A stretch of DNA of 64,000 nucleotides from Flavobacterium cucumis (GTDB lineage Bacteria; Bacteroidota; Bacteroidia; Flavobacteriales; Flavobacteriaceae). The position numbers and the translations under genes are program-made. Positions within the stretch are counted from its first letter, which is position 1; each line of letters opens with the position of its first letter. The stretch lies in assembly GCF_900148835.1 (NCBI RefSeq), contig NZ_FRYK01000001.1:930001-994000 (forward strand). Direction: 5' to 3'. The notes under the pieces are model-generated. The model worked only from the letters and a program-made list of their open reading frames with translations. It was not told the origin of the DNA and did no database searches. Of this stretch, positions 25,110 to 34,616 are shown one piece after another.

Positions 25110-25688
25110 TTACATCCCTAATAGTCTTTTTCTCAAGGTTTTATCTACGCAATTTTCTTCTAGCCAAATTCCAAAAAGGGCTTTTCTGAAATCTTTTCCA
25201 GGGACATCTCCAACAAACTTTCTGTTGATATATACAGCTGTTTTTTGAGTATTAGAAGAATATACCATGTCTACATAACCTTCCTTGTCTAATTGGGTTT
25301 CAAAAAAGGTCATAAACGTATCTAAACGTTCTCTAATTAAACTTAAATCCCCTTTATAAGATTTTTCGATACCTTCTTCAATGGCTTGAATTAATTTCTT
25401 TTTTGTTACCAATGAAGAAGTAACATGAAGTCGTGTTGCAATAGTTTCGTCAGAATCAAGAATTTTTTGAGCATCATTTGATTTGTCTAATAAATAAAGG
25501 GCTTGAACATATAGGTTAACCCACATTTTATCACGAATACCTGCTCCGTTCAAAATTAATTTCGTTTTATCATCTCCATCTTCAACTTTGATTGAAGTTT
25601 TGATTTTTATGCCATCAAATTCCATGTCTTCTTGTGAATAAGAAAAAAGAAATGAAAACAAACAAAATACCATTAAAAGCTTTTTCAT
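25110..25688 (-). CDS. chalcone isomerase-like secreted protein
   Basis: 192 residues from the ATG at 25688, which precedes a clear signal peptide (MKKLLMVFCLFSFLFSYSQ). The longer in-frame start at 25751 would bury that signal. The body matches the bacterial chalcone-isomerase-like family: NGAGIRDKMWVNLYVQALYL (about 49-68), then IATRLHVTSS and RKALFGIWLEE near the C-terminus. Bacterial members are periplasmic, probably ligand binding rather than flavonoid enzymes. Function unknown. Confidence 0.85.
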   Translation of the reverse strand: MKKLLMVFCLFSFLFSYSQEDMEFDGIKIKTSIKVEDGDDKTKLILNGAGIRDKMWVNLYVQALYLLDKSNDAQKILDSDETIATRLHVTSSLVTKKKLIQAIEEGIEKSYKGDLSLIRERLDTFMTFFETQLDKEGYVDMVYSSNTQKTAVYINRKFVGDVPGKDFRKALFGIWLEENCVDKTLRKRLLGM

Positions 25689-25785
25689 ATAAGAATAATT
25701 TAGTCTACAAAAATACAAAAAAAAAGTGAATTCAAAATTTATGTTGCTCATTTACTGCAATTTAACAATAATTGTAGCTATTTTA

Positions 25786-26361
25786 TTAAGAAAATTGAGA
25801 AAAATTGAAAATGTGGTTATTTGTAACACAGAAATCCAATTTTATATCATTTGAAGAAATTCCTTCAATGGAGTCCTCAGGCGTAAAAAAAGAAAGTCCA
25901 ATTTTAATTGTTTCAGGCTTACATTTGCTGAGGAAGTTGTCGTAAAACCCTTTGCCATATCCAACCCTATTTCCTTGTTTGTCGTAAGCTAAAAGCGGTA
26001 CAAATACCACATCGATTTTTGAGTCAGGAACTTCTAATCCTGTAATAGGTTCGGGAACATTATAACTATTTTTCTTAATTTTGGTGTTATCGGTCATTAA
26101 AAAATGCGTCATTCCTAAAGTTGCAAATTCGCATTTTGAAATTACGATTTCTTTATCTTTCCCTGCTAAAATCTGAAGAATGTACTCGGTGTTAATTTCC
26201 TTTTGCTCTTCGATTGTTAAAAACACGTGATAGTACAGCTTATCCCAAATATTGATTTGTAACAATTGGTTTGCAATCGCTAAACTTTTGTCTTCGATTT
26301 CTTCTTGAGTCAAGGATTGTCTTAATGCTTTATACTTACTTCTTAGCGCTTTCTTATCCAT
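25786..26361 (-). CDS. 5-formyltetrahydrofolate cyclo-ligase
   Basis: 191 residues. It converts 5-formyl-THF to 5,10-methenyl-THF with ATP. An N-terminal basic segment KKALRSKYKALRQSL leads to the fold, and the ATP/Mg motif VGYGKGFYDNFL (about 133-144) is diagnostic. It overlaps the upstream decarboxylase gene by 8 bases, so the two are probably cotranscribed. Confidence 0.95.
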   Translation of the reverse strand: MDKKALRSKYKALRQSLTQEEIEDKSLAIANQLLQINIWDKLYYHVFLTIEEQKEINTEYILQILAGKDKEIVISKCEFATLGMTHFLMTDNTKIKKNSYNVPEPITGLEVPDSKIDVVFVPLLAYDKQGNRVGYGKGFYDNFLSKCKPETIKIGLSFFTPEDSIEGISSNDIKLDFCVTNNHIFNFSQFS

Positions 26362-27592
26362 TTATTGAAGTTTTCAATTCTTGTATAAATTTAGTCAAAT
26401 GTTCTACTTCTACGTGATCCATTAACACAATTTTGTACCATCTGTTGTGTTCATTGTGTTGTTGCGGTACTAAATCATACTTTTCAGCAATTTTTTCTGG
26501 AATAGATTCCGAATGAATGGTCACAATATTCATGAACGGTTCACGGAAATAGTTGATGTTTAATTTGTCTAATTCGTTACATAAAAATTGGGTGCGCATT
26601 TGTAAAATACTCACTTTTTCAAACCAACCAAAAGCGCCATAGGTGAATAATATCATCCAAACTGCCACGGCATTTGCGCCAGAGCGACTTCCACAAAGCG
26701 TTAAGTCCATTCCTTCAACATATTCGGCTTCTTTTGTTAGTACGTTTTCAATCAAACCTTTTCGGCAAATGAAAACACCAGTTCCGTAAGGAGCTTGTAA
26801 CATTTTGTGTGCATCAATCGTAATGGAACTAATTTTAGGATTGCTGAAATTGATATCTGAATTTTGATTGCTAAACGGGTATACAAATCCTCCATAAGCG
26901 CCATCAATATGTAAACGATAGGTAACGTTGTGTTTCTCTAAGTTAGAAGTGTAGACTTCAGGATTATCAACGGAACCAAACATGGTAGTTCCCATATTGG
27001 AAACCGCAATAAAATATTTTTTCCCTTTATTTTTAGCTTCCGAAATAATATGGTCCAGTGCTATTGCGTCAATTTCACGATTTTCAAATCCAACAGGGAT
27101 TTTTAACCAATCAATTTGCAATAAGTTGGAAGCTTTAGGAATAGAATAGTGGGTGTCTTCTGAAGCTAAAATGGCAATTTCCTCTAATTTCGCTTCGAAT
27201 TTGTGCTTAAATTCATTTCTAAAAACCCAAATGGCTTGAATATTAGCTTCGGTTCCTCCTGGAGCAATGTAGCCGTCAAATGCATCTTCTTTGGCTTTGA
27301 AAATGTCAACTGCAATTACGTTTAAAACTTCACGCTCAATTTCTTGGGTGCCGTAAAATGCTTTTTCTGACGTTCCAAAAGTGTGGCATCCGATATTATT
27401 AGGATTGGCAACATACGTTTGTAACGTTGGAGCATCTTTTAAAAAAGGGGCGTCGTCATAAAATACACGACCATCTAGTTTTGAAGCTGGATAGCCTAGA
27501 GAAGCATCTTTTGAGAAATTTACATTATCATTAAGCGCTTTTTCAATTCGGTTTTTTCTTTCTTCTTGGGTTAATTTTTTCCAAAAATGCAT
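26354..27592 (-). CDS. PLP-dependent decarboxylase (group II, histidine decarboxylase-like)
   Basis: 412 residues. The PLP Lys lies in SITIDAHKMLQAPYGTGVF (about 267-285), and GGTEANIQAIW (about 118-128) and HIDGAYGGFVYP (about 228-239) are family motifs. Group II amino-acid decarboxylases include histidine, tyrosine, aspartate and glutamate enzymes; this form resembles the histidine-decarboxylase-like branch common in Flavobacteriia, but the substrate is not settled. It overlaps the cyclo-ligase gene. Confidence 0.88.
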   Translation of the reverse strand: MHFWKKLTQEERKNRIEKALNDNVNFSKDASLGYPASKLDGRVFYDDAPFLKDAPTLQTYVANPNNIGCHTFGTSEKAFYGTQEIEREVLNVIAVDIFKAKEDAFDGYIAPGGTEANIQAIWVFRNEFKHKFEAKLEEIAILASEDTHYSIPKASNLLQIDWLKIPVGFENREIDAIALDHIISEAKNKGKKYFIAVSNMGTTMFGSVDNPEVYTSNLEKHNVTYRLHIDGAYGGFVYPFSNQNSDINFSNPKISSITIDAHKMLQAPYGTGVFICRKGLIENVLTKEAEYVEGMDLTLCGSRSGANAVAVWMILFTYGAFGWFEKVSILQMRTQFLCNELDKLNINYFREPFMNIVTIHSESIPEKIAEKYDLVPQQHNEHNRWYKIVLMDHVEVEHLTKFIQELKTSING

Positions 27593-27648
27593 ATGCTTAG
27601 ATTTTTAGCAAAATTACGGTCAAAAAAACTTTTAAAATATGATAATTG

Positions 27649-28623
27649 TTAGCTTTCCAATTCTAATTGTGTTGAAATGTGAAAAATGGCATCTCCCTGA
27701 TACACGATTGGCGCATCATTAACATTGATAACATAACCATCATGAGGTGCTTTCATTTTGTGTTCTACTTTCCCATAAGGGTCAGAAATCGTTGCCAGTA
27801 ATTCTCCCTTTTTGACAAATTTCCCAATGGTTGTTAAACCGTGAAACATGCCCGAGTATTTGGCTCTAACCCAATTCGATTTTTCAATGTATATGCTTTT
27901 GCTTTTTGGAACACTCGCTTTTTTTCTAGGATTGAGCATATCTAAATGCTGTAAAAAACGTTTGGTTCCCGCTATTGCTTCTTCTGTAATTTGAAGATTT
28001 AAATCTAATGATTTTCCCCCTTCAAAAAGCAACATTTTTACGCCTAATTTATCACAAGAATTTCGAAACGAACCTGAAATATTCTTCGAATACAAGGTAA
28101 AGGGAGCGTTAAAAACATCGGAAAGCTTCTTTAATTCGGGGTTTTCAGGTACAATTCTAATTTGTGGGGCATTAAATCGGCTAGCACCACCTGCATGAAA
28201 ATCGATTGCATAATCTACGTGTGGTATAATATCTTTTAGAATGTAGTAAGCAAAACGACTTGCCAATGAACCGTTTTTACTGCCAGGAAAAACCCGATTC
28301 AAATCGCGACCATCTGGAAATTCTCTTGTTTTATTGATGAATCCGAAAATATTTATAATCGGAATGCAAATTATGGTTCCGCGCTTTGGTTTATTAATTT
28401 TTTGAACAATTAACTGGCGTACAATTTCGGTTCCGTTGATTTCATCGCCGTGTAAACAAGCTGTAAACAAAACCGTTGGGCCATCAAGCTTTGAACGTTC
28501 CACAATAATGGGAATTTTCAATTTATTCATGGTGTGCAACTTGGCAATTTCCATGTTAATGGTTTTGCTTTCGCCCGCTAAAATGGTTTCTTTAAGGATT
28601 ACAAGTGGTTTTGAGGCTGTCAT
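27649..28623 (-). CDS. succinylglutamate desuccinylase/aspartoacylase family protein
   Basis: 324 residues. The zinc carboxypeptidase-like (M14-related) fold has HGDEINGTEIVRQL (about 57-70; zinc His and Glu), GRDLNRVFPGS (about 102-112) and a third zinc His in DFHAGGASRF (about 141-150). The C-terminal barrel-like part (YSGMFHGLTTIGKFVKKGEL) resembles AstE/aspartoacylase relatives. The substrate is unclear; in Flavobacteriia it often lies near RimK-type genes, but none is seen here. Confidence 0.9.
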   Translation of the reverse strand: MTASKPLVILKETILAGESKTINMEIAKLHTMNKLKIPIIVERSKLDGPTVLFTACLHGDEINGTEIVRQLIVQKINKPKRGTIICIPIINIFGFINKTREFPDGRDLNRVFPGSKNGSLASRFAYYILKDIIPHVDYAIDFHAGGASRFNAPQIRIVPENPELKKLSDVFNAPFTLYSKNISGSFRNSCDKLGVKMLLFEGGKSLDLNLQITEEAIAGTKRFLQHLDMLNPRKKASVPKSKSIYIEKSNWVRAKYSGMFHGLTTIGKFVKKGELLATISDPYGKVEHKMKAPHDGYVINVNDAPIVYQGDAIFHISTQLELES

Positions 28624-28704
28624 TTTTAAAATCTAAAGTGTTAAAAATACAAAAACAAATGTCATTTAGGAAAACAGATGTAAGAAATTTTGAGAATTGA
28701 AATG

Positions 28705-28745
28705 TTTAAACGCAAAGAGCGCAAAGATTTACGCCAAGTTTACCT
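28705..28745. repeat. short phrase-like intergenic repeat
   Basis: AACGCAAAGAGCGCAAAGATT followed by TACGCC contains GCAAAGA twice (9-base spacing). I recognise this wording as one that recurs between genes of Flavobacterium. The rest of the gap 28624-28796 shows nothing else. Confidence 0.5.
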
Positions 28746-28796
28746 AGAAATGTAATTTATAGAAATTGTTGAGGTATTTTTTCCTAGCGGTTAGAT

Positions 28797-29156
28797 TTAA
28801 TATATTAAAGCTAAAGAAGAAAAAAACAGAATTTGTAAAATAAAGAAAACCAAAAACAGCATTGTAAAATCATTTTTATTGACATTCTTTTTCATTATAT
28901 GATTTAATCGTGTTTTATCAGATAAGTATATTTTATTTGAAGCAAACACTATAATTAAAGTTATCAGATATAAGTATGGTTTAGGTCTATTTAAATCAAA
29001 AAAGTATACAAATAAATTTATAATTAATCCAATTATGTCAGTAAAAATAATTGATGTGAAAAATATAGAGTTATCTATTAAATTTTTTCGTTTTATGACT
29101 GAAAAATGATATGAAGTACTAATTACCCAATCAATAAATAATAAAATATACCTCAT
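28797..29156 (-). CDS. hypothetical small membrane protein
   Basis: 119 residues with three to four hydrophobic segments (about 2-18, 30-54, 60-72, 98-118) separated by a basic stretch (LSDKTRLNHIMKKNVNKND). The base composition is very AT-rich, more so than the neighbours, which suits a recently acquired or poorly conserved gene. No family recognised. It is divergent from uvrC. Confidence 0.55.
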   Translation of the reverse strand: MRYILLFIDWVISTSYHFSVIKRKNLIDNSIFFTSIIFTDIIGLIINLFVYFFDLNRPKPYLYLITLIIVFASNKIYLSDKTRLNHIMKKNVNKNDFTMLFLVFFILQILFFSSLALIY

Positions 29157-29261
29157 ACTAGTTTTTTAATTTTACTTATAGTGCTTTTATTCATTTTTAC
29201 AAAGTATCCAAAAATACCAAACAAAAATACAGAATGCAAAAAAATAAATCATAAACTCTCT

Positions 29262-29269
29262 TATCTTTG
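29262..29269 (+). promoter_or_regulatory. -7 box of uvrC
   Basis: TATCTTTG, 23 bases before the ATG at 29292; no TTG at the -33 position. Confidence 0.55.
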
Positions 29270-29291
29270 TTCTTTACTCTTTTCTTAAAAA

Positions 29292-31100
29292 ATGCAAACA
29301 CCATTAGAACTTCAAATCCAAACCTTACCTGATAATCCAGGTGTGTATCAATATTTTGATAAGGATGGAAAAATTCTATATGTTGGAAAAGCGAAAAACT
29401 TAAAAAAACGCGTTCAATCGTATTTTACGAAGAATCACGATAATTATAAAACTTCGGTTTTAGTTAAGAAAATTGTTACTATAAAACACATTGTTGTTCC
29501 TACAGAAACCGATGCGTTATTATTGGAAAATAATCTGATAAAAAAATTACAACCACGTTATAATGTGTTGCTTCGTGATGACAAAACCTATCCTTGGATT
29601 TGCATTAAAAACGAACGATTTCCACGAATATTTTCTACTCGAAAAATGATTAAAGACGGTTCGGAATATTTTGGACCTTACACCAGTTTTAAAACGGTTC
29701 ATACGATTTTAGATTTAATTAAAGAATTGTATCCACTTCGAACTTGTACTTACGATTTATCGAAAGCGAATATCGATTCTGGAAAATTTAAGGTGTGTTT
29801 AGAATATCATATCGGCAATTGTAAAGGACCATGTGAAGGCTATGAATCTTTGGAGCATTACCAAAGTCAAATAGAAAAAATTCGTCAAATTTTAAAGGGA
29901 AATTTCAAAGAGAGTTTGAAAGATTTCAAAAGATTAATGACTGACTTGGCTATGGAAATGAAGTTTGAAGAAGCACAAAAAATCAAAGAAAAAATTGAGG
30001 TTTTAGAAAATTACCAATCGCGTTCTACGGTTTTGAATCCGAAAATCACCAATTTGGATGTGTTTTCTATTGTTTCCGATGAAACGATGGCGTATGTGAA
30101 CTTTTTACAAATTTCGCACGGAGCAATTGTCCGTTCGCATACCTTGGAATTAAAGAAAAAATTAGACGAAACCAACGAAGAGTTGTTGGAATTAGCTGTA
30201 GTCGAATTGCGAGAGCGTTTTCATTTAAATGCAAGAGAAATAGTGGTTCCATTTCCAATAGATTTGGGTGAAAATATAAAAGTTACTGTTCCACAATTGG
30301 GCGATAAAAAGCAAATCTTAGATTTATCCGAACGCAATGCTAAATATTATAGATTAGACCAATTAAAGCAAATTCAGATAGTCGATCCAGAACGCCACAC
30401 GAATCGGATCATGGCACAAATGCAAAAAGATTTGCGTTTATCAATAGAGCCAAGACATATTGAGTGTTTTGATAATTCGAACATTCAAGGAACCAATCCC
30501 GTTTCGGCTTGTGTGGTTTTTAAAGATGGCAAACCGAGTAAAAAAGATTACCGTCATTTCAATATTAAAACGGTTGAAGGTCCAAATGATTTTGCTTCGA
30601 TGGAAGAAGTCGTTTACCGAAGATACAAACGTATGTTAGACGAAAATCAGTCGTTGCCACAATTGATTATTATTGATGGTGGAAAAGGGCAATTGTCTTC
30701 GGCTTTAAAAAGTTTGGACGATTTAGGTTTGCGAGGAAAAATTGCGATTATCGGAATTGCAAAACGTTTAGAAGAATTGTTTTATCCAGGCGACTCGGTT
30801 CCCCTTTATTTAGATAAAAAATCAGAAACACTAAAAGTAATTCAGCATTTACGAAACGAAGCGCACCGATTTGGAATTACCCATCATCGCGATAAAAGAA
30901 GTAAGTCGGCGTTAACCAATAGTTTAGAAAGTATTCCCGGTATTGGAGAAAAGACCATGATTACGTTAATGAAACATTTTAAAAGCGTTAAAAGATTGCA
31001 AAATGCCGATGAAAAAGCCATTTCGGAAGTGGTAGGTGTTTCAAAAGCCAAAAAAATTTCCGACTTTTACAAGACAATTCAATCTAAAAATACGCAATGA
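29292..31100 (+). CDS. uvrC: excinuclease ABC subunit C
   Basis: 602 residues. It makes the dual incisions of nucleotide-excision repair. The GIY-YIG domain at 15-95 contains GVYQYFDKDGKILYVGKAKN, a UVR motif lies near 204-238 (AMEMKFEEAQKIKEKIEVLE), the RNase H-like C-terminal nuclease contains ECFDNSNIQGTNPV and IIDGGKGQL, and helix-hairpin-helix motifs close it (LESIPGIGEKT). Its stop overlaps the next ATG (ATGA), so it is coupled to the patatin-like gene. Confidence 0.97.
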   Translation: MQTPLELQIQTLPDNPGVYQYFDKDGKILYVGKAKNLKKRVQSYFTKNHDNYKTSVLVKKIVTIKHIVVPTETDALLLENNLIKKLQPRYNVLLRDDKTYPWICIKNERFPRIFSTRKMIKDGSEYFGPYTSFKTVHTILDLIKELYPLRTCTYDLSKANIDSGKFKVCLEYHIGNCKGPCEGYESLEHYQSQIEKIRQILKGNFKESLKDFKRLMTDLAMEMKFEEAQKIKEKIEVLENYQSRSTVLNPKITNLDVFSIVSDETMAYVNFLQISHGAIVRSHTLELKKKLDETNEELLELAVVELRERFHLNAREIVVPFPIDLGENIKVTVPQLGDKKQILDLSERNAKYYRLDQLKQIQIVDPERHTNRIMAQMQKDLRLSIEPRHIECFDNSNIQGTNPVSACVVFKDGKPSKKDYRHFNIKTVEGPNDFASMEEVVYRRYKRMLDENQSLPQLIIIDGGKGQLSSALKSLDDLGLRGKIAIIGIAKRLEELFYPGDSVPLYLDKKSETLKVIQHLRNEAHRFGITHHRDKRSKSALTNSLESIPGIGEKTMITLMKHFKSVKRLQNADEKAISEVVGVSKAKKISDFYKTIQSKNTQ

Positions 31101-33298
31101 AAAAACTCTTCTTGTTTGTAAGCCTACTATTTTTTACCCAAATCAGCTTAGGACAAGAAAGTGCGCGACCAAAAGTGGGACTTGTGCTTAGTGGTGGTGG
31201 CGCGAAAGGATTAGCACATATTGGTGTCTTGAAGGTAATTGATTCGTTAGGAATAAAAGTCGATTACATAGCAGGAACAAGTATGGGGGCTATAGTAGGC
31301 GGATTGTATGCCTCGGGCTATAATGCGGAACAATTAGATTCTATTTTTTCACATGTGGATATCGATGCGCTCCTTCAAGATTATACTCCAAGAGAGTCAA
31401 AATCTTTTTATGAGAAAAGAAATGATGAGATTTATGCCTTGACGTTACCGTTTAATAAATTTAAATTAGGATTGCCTTCAGGCTTATCAAAAGGGTTGTA
31501 TAATTTTAATTTGCTTTCTGCATTAACCCAGCAAGTTAGTCATGTTAGAGATTTTGATGAATTACCTATACCGTTTTTATGCATTGCTACAGATGCCGAA
31601 ACAGGTGAAAAAGTTGTTTTAGATTCAGGCGTTTTAGCTCAGAACATGATTGCGAGTGGTGCTTTGCCAACTTTGTATAGCCCCGTTGAAATTAACGGTA
31701 GGTTGCTTATTGACGGAGGTGTTGTGGATAATTATCCAATTGAAGAATTAAAATTGCGAGGAGTTGCTATTGTTATTGGTGTAGATGTTCAAGATGGATT
31801 AAAGACTAGAGCCGAATTAAAAGAGGTTACTTCCGTTTTAGCACAAATCAATAATTTTTCCATGATTCAAAAAATGGAAGGAAAACAAAAAGCAACGGAT
31901 ATCTATATTAAGCCCGATATAAAAGGGTTTACAGTTGTAGATTTTGAAAAAGGGAAAGAAATTATAAAAAAAGGAGAAGAAAAAGCCTTAGAGTTTGTTA
32001 GAGAGTTGGCTCCTTTCGGGAACTCAAATAAAGGAAAAAGTGTAAAGATAAATTCAGTTGATTCAGTTTACATTAGGGATATATCTTTTAACAAGCTCGA
32101 GAATTTTACACGTTCTTATATCTTAGGGAAATTAAAATTTAAAAGCAATACTAAAGTTTCTATTGAACAATTACAAAAAGGGGTTTTGAATCTTAATGCT
32201 ACTCAAAATTTCAGTTCTATAAATTACTTTTTTGATAGCGTTGAAGGAGGAGAAAGATTAGTTTTACAATTGCAAGAAAACAAGAATAATGCATTTCTTA
32301 AATTTGGGTTACACTATGATGGCCTTTATAAAAGTGCAGTCTTGGTGAATTACACGAAACGGAAATTACTAGCTAAGAATGATGTTTTTTCTGTTGATGT
32401 TATTCTAGGAGATAATTTCAGATACAACTTCGATTATTACATCGACAATGGTTTTTATTGGAGTTTTGGATTTAATTCCAAGATGATCTCTTTCAACAAA
32501 AACATTTCAACAGATTTTGATAATGGAAATATTTTTGGAGATCTTGGGATTAATTCGGTTAATGTTGATTTTTTTGATATTAGTAATCAGGCATATGTGC
32601 AAACAATTTTTGCGCAAAAATTTTCTACAGGTATTGGATTGGAATATAAACATTTGAAGTTAGAGTCGGAAACCGTGCAAAATGAAAATCCTATTTTTGA
32701 AAACAGTAGTTATTTGTCTGTTTTTGGATTTGCTAAGTATGATACGTATGATCAAAAATATTTTCCAAGAAGTGGATGGGGACTTAATTCAGAAATCAAA
32801 TCTTACTTATATTCCACAAATTATTCTAATAATTTTGAACGTTTTTCAATAGCGAAAGGCGACTTTAGTTTTGCGCAACCTGTGTTTAAAAATATGACTT
32901 TTAAATTGCAAACGGAAGGGGGTTTTGCAGTTGGAGAACGGAGTGTTTCTTATTTTGATTTTATTTTAGGAGGTTATGGCTTTCAGCAGGTTAATAATAT
33001 TAAACCATTTTTGGGTTATGATTTCCTCAGTATTGCTGGGGATAGTTATGTGAAATTATTGCTTACAGCGGATTATGAATTGTTTAAAAAACACCATTTG
33101 AATTTTTCGGCAAATTTTGCTAACATTGGGAATAAAATATTTGACAGAATAGATACTTGGTTTGAGAAACCTAAATATTCAGGTTATTCTTTTGGTTATG
33201 GGTTGGAAACTATCATTGGTCCAATAGAAATTAAACATTCTTGGTCTCCTGAGACAAGAGATCATCATACTTGGTTTTCAGTGGGATTTTGGTTTTAA
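31097..33298 (+). CDS. patatin-like phospholipase with BamA/TamA-type outer-membrane domain
   Basis: 733 residues. Signal peptide MKKLFLFVSLLFFTQISLG. The patatin domain (about 25-235) has the oxyanion loop SGGGAKG (about 33-39), the nucleophile elbow GTSMGA (about 60-65) and the catalytic Asp in DGGVVDNYP. One POTRA-like segment (about 325-385) and a 16-strand-type C-terminal barrel ending in WFSVGFWF follow. This is the PlpD/type Vd layout, in which the barrel anchors or exports a lipase. Catalytic Ser and Asp are intact. It is coupled to uvrC by a four-base overlap. Confidence 0.93.
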   Translation: MKKLFLFVSLLFFTQISLGQESARPKVGLVLSGGGAKGLAHIGVLKVIDSLGIKVDYIAGTSMGAIVGGLYASGYNAEQLDSIFSHVDIDALLQDYTPRESKSFYEKRNDEIYALTLPFNKFKLGLPSGLSKGLYNFNLLSALTQQVSHVRDFDELPIPFLCIATDAETGEKVVLDSGVLAQNMIASGALPTLYSPVEINGRLLIDGGVVDNYPIEELKLRGVAIVIGVDVQDGLKTRAELKEVTSVLAQINNFSMIQKMEGKQKATDIYIKPDIKGFTVVDFEKGKEIIKKGEEKALEFVRELAPFGNSNKGKSVKINSVDSVYIRDISFNKLENFTRSYILGKLKFKSNTKVSIEQLQKGVLNLNATQNFSSINYFFDSVEGGERLVLQLQENKNNAFLKFGLHYDGLYKSAVLVNYTKRKLLAKNDVFSVDVILGDNFRYNFDYYIDNGFYWSFGFNSKMISFNKNISTDFDNGNIFGDLGINSVNVDFFDISNQAYVQTIFAQKFSTGIGLEYKHLKLESETVQNENPIFENSSYLSVFGFAKYDTYDQKYFPRSGWGLNSEIKSYLYSTNYSNNFERFSIAKGDFSFAQPVFKNMTFKLQTEGGFAVGERSVSYFDFILGGYGFQQVNNIKPFLGYDFLSIAGDSYVKLLLTADYELFKKHHLNFSANFANIGNKIFDRIDTWFEKPKYSGYSFGYGLETIIGPIEIKHSWSPETRDHHTWFSVGFWF

Positions 33299-33319
33299 AT
33301 TTTTTTTACGATATTTGTA

Positions 33320-33349
33320 TTGATGAAAAATTGGGTCGATTTACTTTCG
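33320..33349 (+). promoter_or_regulatory. promoter of hmgA
   Basis: TTG (33320-33322), 19-base spacer, TACTTTCG (33342-33349). Transcription near 33356 leaves a leader of about 100 bases. Confidence 0.55.
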
Positions 33350-33374
33350 CATTTAAAGTTCCTTATCAAGAGAA

Positions 33375-33423
33375 ATCCTGAGTGAGGATGCCTTTTTTAT
33401 GTAAAGCGAGATAGTTGTCTTGC
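33375..33423 (+). promoter_or_regulatory. two small hairpins in the hmgA leader
   Basis: ATCCT/AGGAT (33375-33379, 33385-33389) and GCGAGA/TCTTGC (33406-33411, 33418-33423), with a repeated TAGAACTTTT just after. They may be a structured leader; no known riboswitch core is present. Confidence 0.35.
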
Positions 33424-33458
33424 TAGAACTTTTTTAGAACTTTTAATAAAAAGAAAAA

Positions 33459-34616
33459 ATGCCAATATATCACAAACTGGGAGAAATTCCTCGCAAGCGT
33501 CATACACAATTCCGAAAACCAAACGGGGATTTGTATTATGAACAATTATTTGGAACTGTTGGGTTTGATGGAATGTCAACTAACTTGTATCATGAACAAA
33601 GACCAACTCAGGTTAAAGAAATTAGAAGGCAGTATAGTGTAGCTCCTAAAATTGCCAAATCAAACAATATTCAGTCTTATAAATTAAGGGGTTTTGATAT
33701 TGCACCTGAAGATGATTTTTTAGAAAGTAGAAAAATCGTATTGACGAATTCGGATTGTCATATTGTTCTTGCTGCGCCAAGAAAATCAACTACCGATTAT
33801 TTTTATAAGAATACCGATTCAGACGAAGTGATTTTTATTCATAAAGGTAGTGGTAAGCTTAGAACCATGCTAGGAAACTTGGATTTCAAATATGGAGATT
33901 ACCTAGTTGTTCCAAGAGGAATGATTTATAAAATGGATTTTGATACTGAAGATAATCGTTTGTTTATCGTTGAATCGCATTCCCCAGTTTATACTCCAAA
34001 ACAATACAGAAACTGGTTTGGTCAATTGTTAGAGCACTCTCCATTCTGCGAGCGCGATATTCGTCGTCCTGAAGAACTAGAGACCTATAATGAAAATGGG
34101 GATTTTATCATCAAAGTTAAGAAGAAAGATGAGATTTTTGAAATGGTTTATGCATCGCATCCATTTGATGTGATTGGATACGACGGATTTAATTATCCTT
34201 ATGCGTTTTCCATTCACGATTTCGAACCTATTACAGGAAGAATTCATTTACCACCGCCTGTTCACCAAACTTTTGAAACAAATGCTTTTGTAATTTGTTC
34301 GTTTGTTCCAAGATTATACGATTATCATCCTTTATCAATTCCTGCACCTTACAATCATAGTAATATTGATGCCGATGAGGTTTTATACTATGTTGATGGT
34401 GATTTTATGAGTAGAAACGATGTAAAACCAGGGAATATTTCGTTACACCCTGCTGGGATTCCTCACGGGCCACACCCAGGAGCAGCAGAAAGAAGTATTG
34501 GTAAGAAGGAAACATTAGAATTAGCAGTAATGGTAGATACTTTCAAACCTTTAATGGTGACGGAAGATGCCATGGGTATTGCTGATGATAAGTACTTTCA
34601 ATCTTGGTTAGACTAA
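33459..34616 (+). CDS. hmgA: homogentisate 1,2-dioxygenase
   Basis: 385 residues. This iron enzyme opens the ring of homogentisate in tyrosine and phenylalanine breakdown. The cupin metal region includes RIHLPPPVHQTFE (about 264-276) and HPAGIPHGPHPG (about 328-339), with the His and Glu ligands of the family. It is somewhat shorter than the mammalian form, as is normal in Bacteroidota. The next ATG overlaps the stop (TAATG). hpd, two genes on, makes its substrate. Confidence 0.93.
   Translation: MPIYHKLGEIPRKRHTQFRKPNGDLYYEQLFGTVGFDGMSTNLYHEQRPTQVKEIRRQYSVAPKIAKSNNIQSYKLRGFDIAPEDDFLESRKIVLTNSDCHIVLAAPRKSTTDYFYKNTDSDEVIFIHKGSGKLRTMLGNLDFKYGDYLVVPRGMIYKMDFDTEDNRLFIVESHSPVYTPKQYRNWFGQLLEHSPFCERDIRRPEELETYNENGDFIIKVKKKDEIFEMVYASHPFDVIGYDGFNYPYAFSIHDFEPITGRIHLPPPVHQTFETNAFVICSFVPRLYDYHPLSIPAPYNHSNIDADEVLYYVDGDFMSRNDVKPGNISLHPAGIPHGPHPGAAERSIGKKETLELAVMVDTFKPLMVTEDAMGIADDKYFQSWLD

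Noticed and set aside
25689..25751. 21-codon extension of the chalcone-isomerase-like protein
   Set aside because: The signal peptide begins at 25688, so the longer start is unlikely.
33363..33373. TTATCAAGAGA resembling the beginning of a SAM-I riboswitch
   Set aside because: The rest of the S-box core (GGCCC, ATGAAACC, GCAACC) is absent and the downstream gene, hmgA, is not in methionine metabolism.
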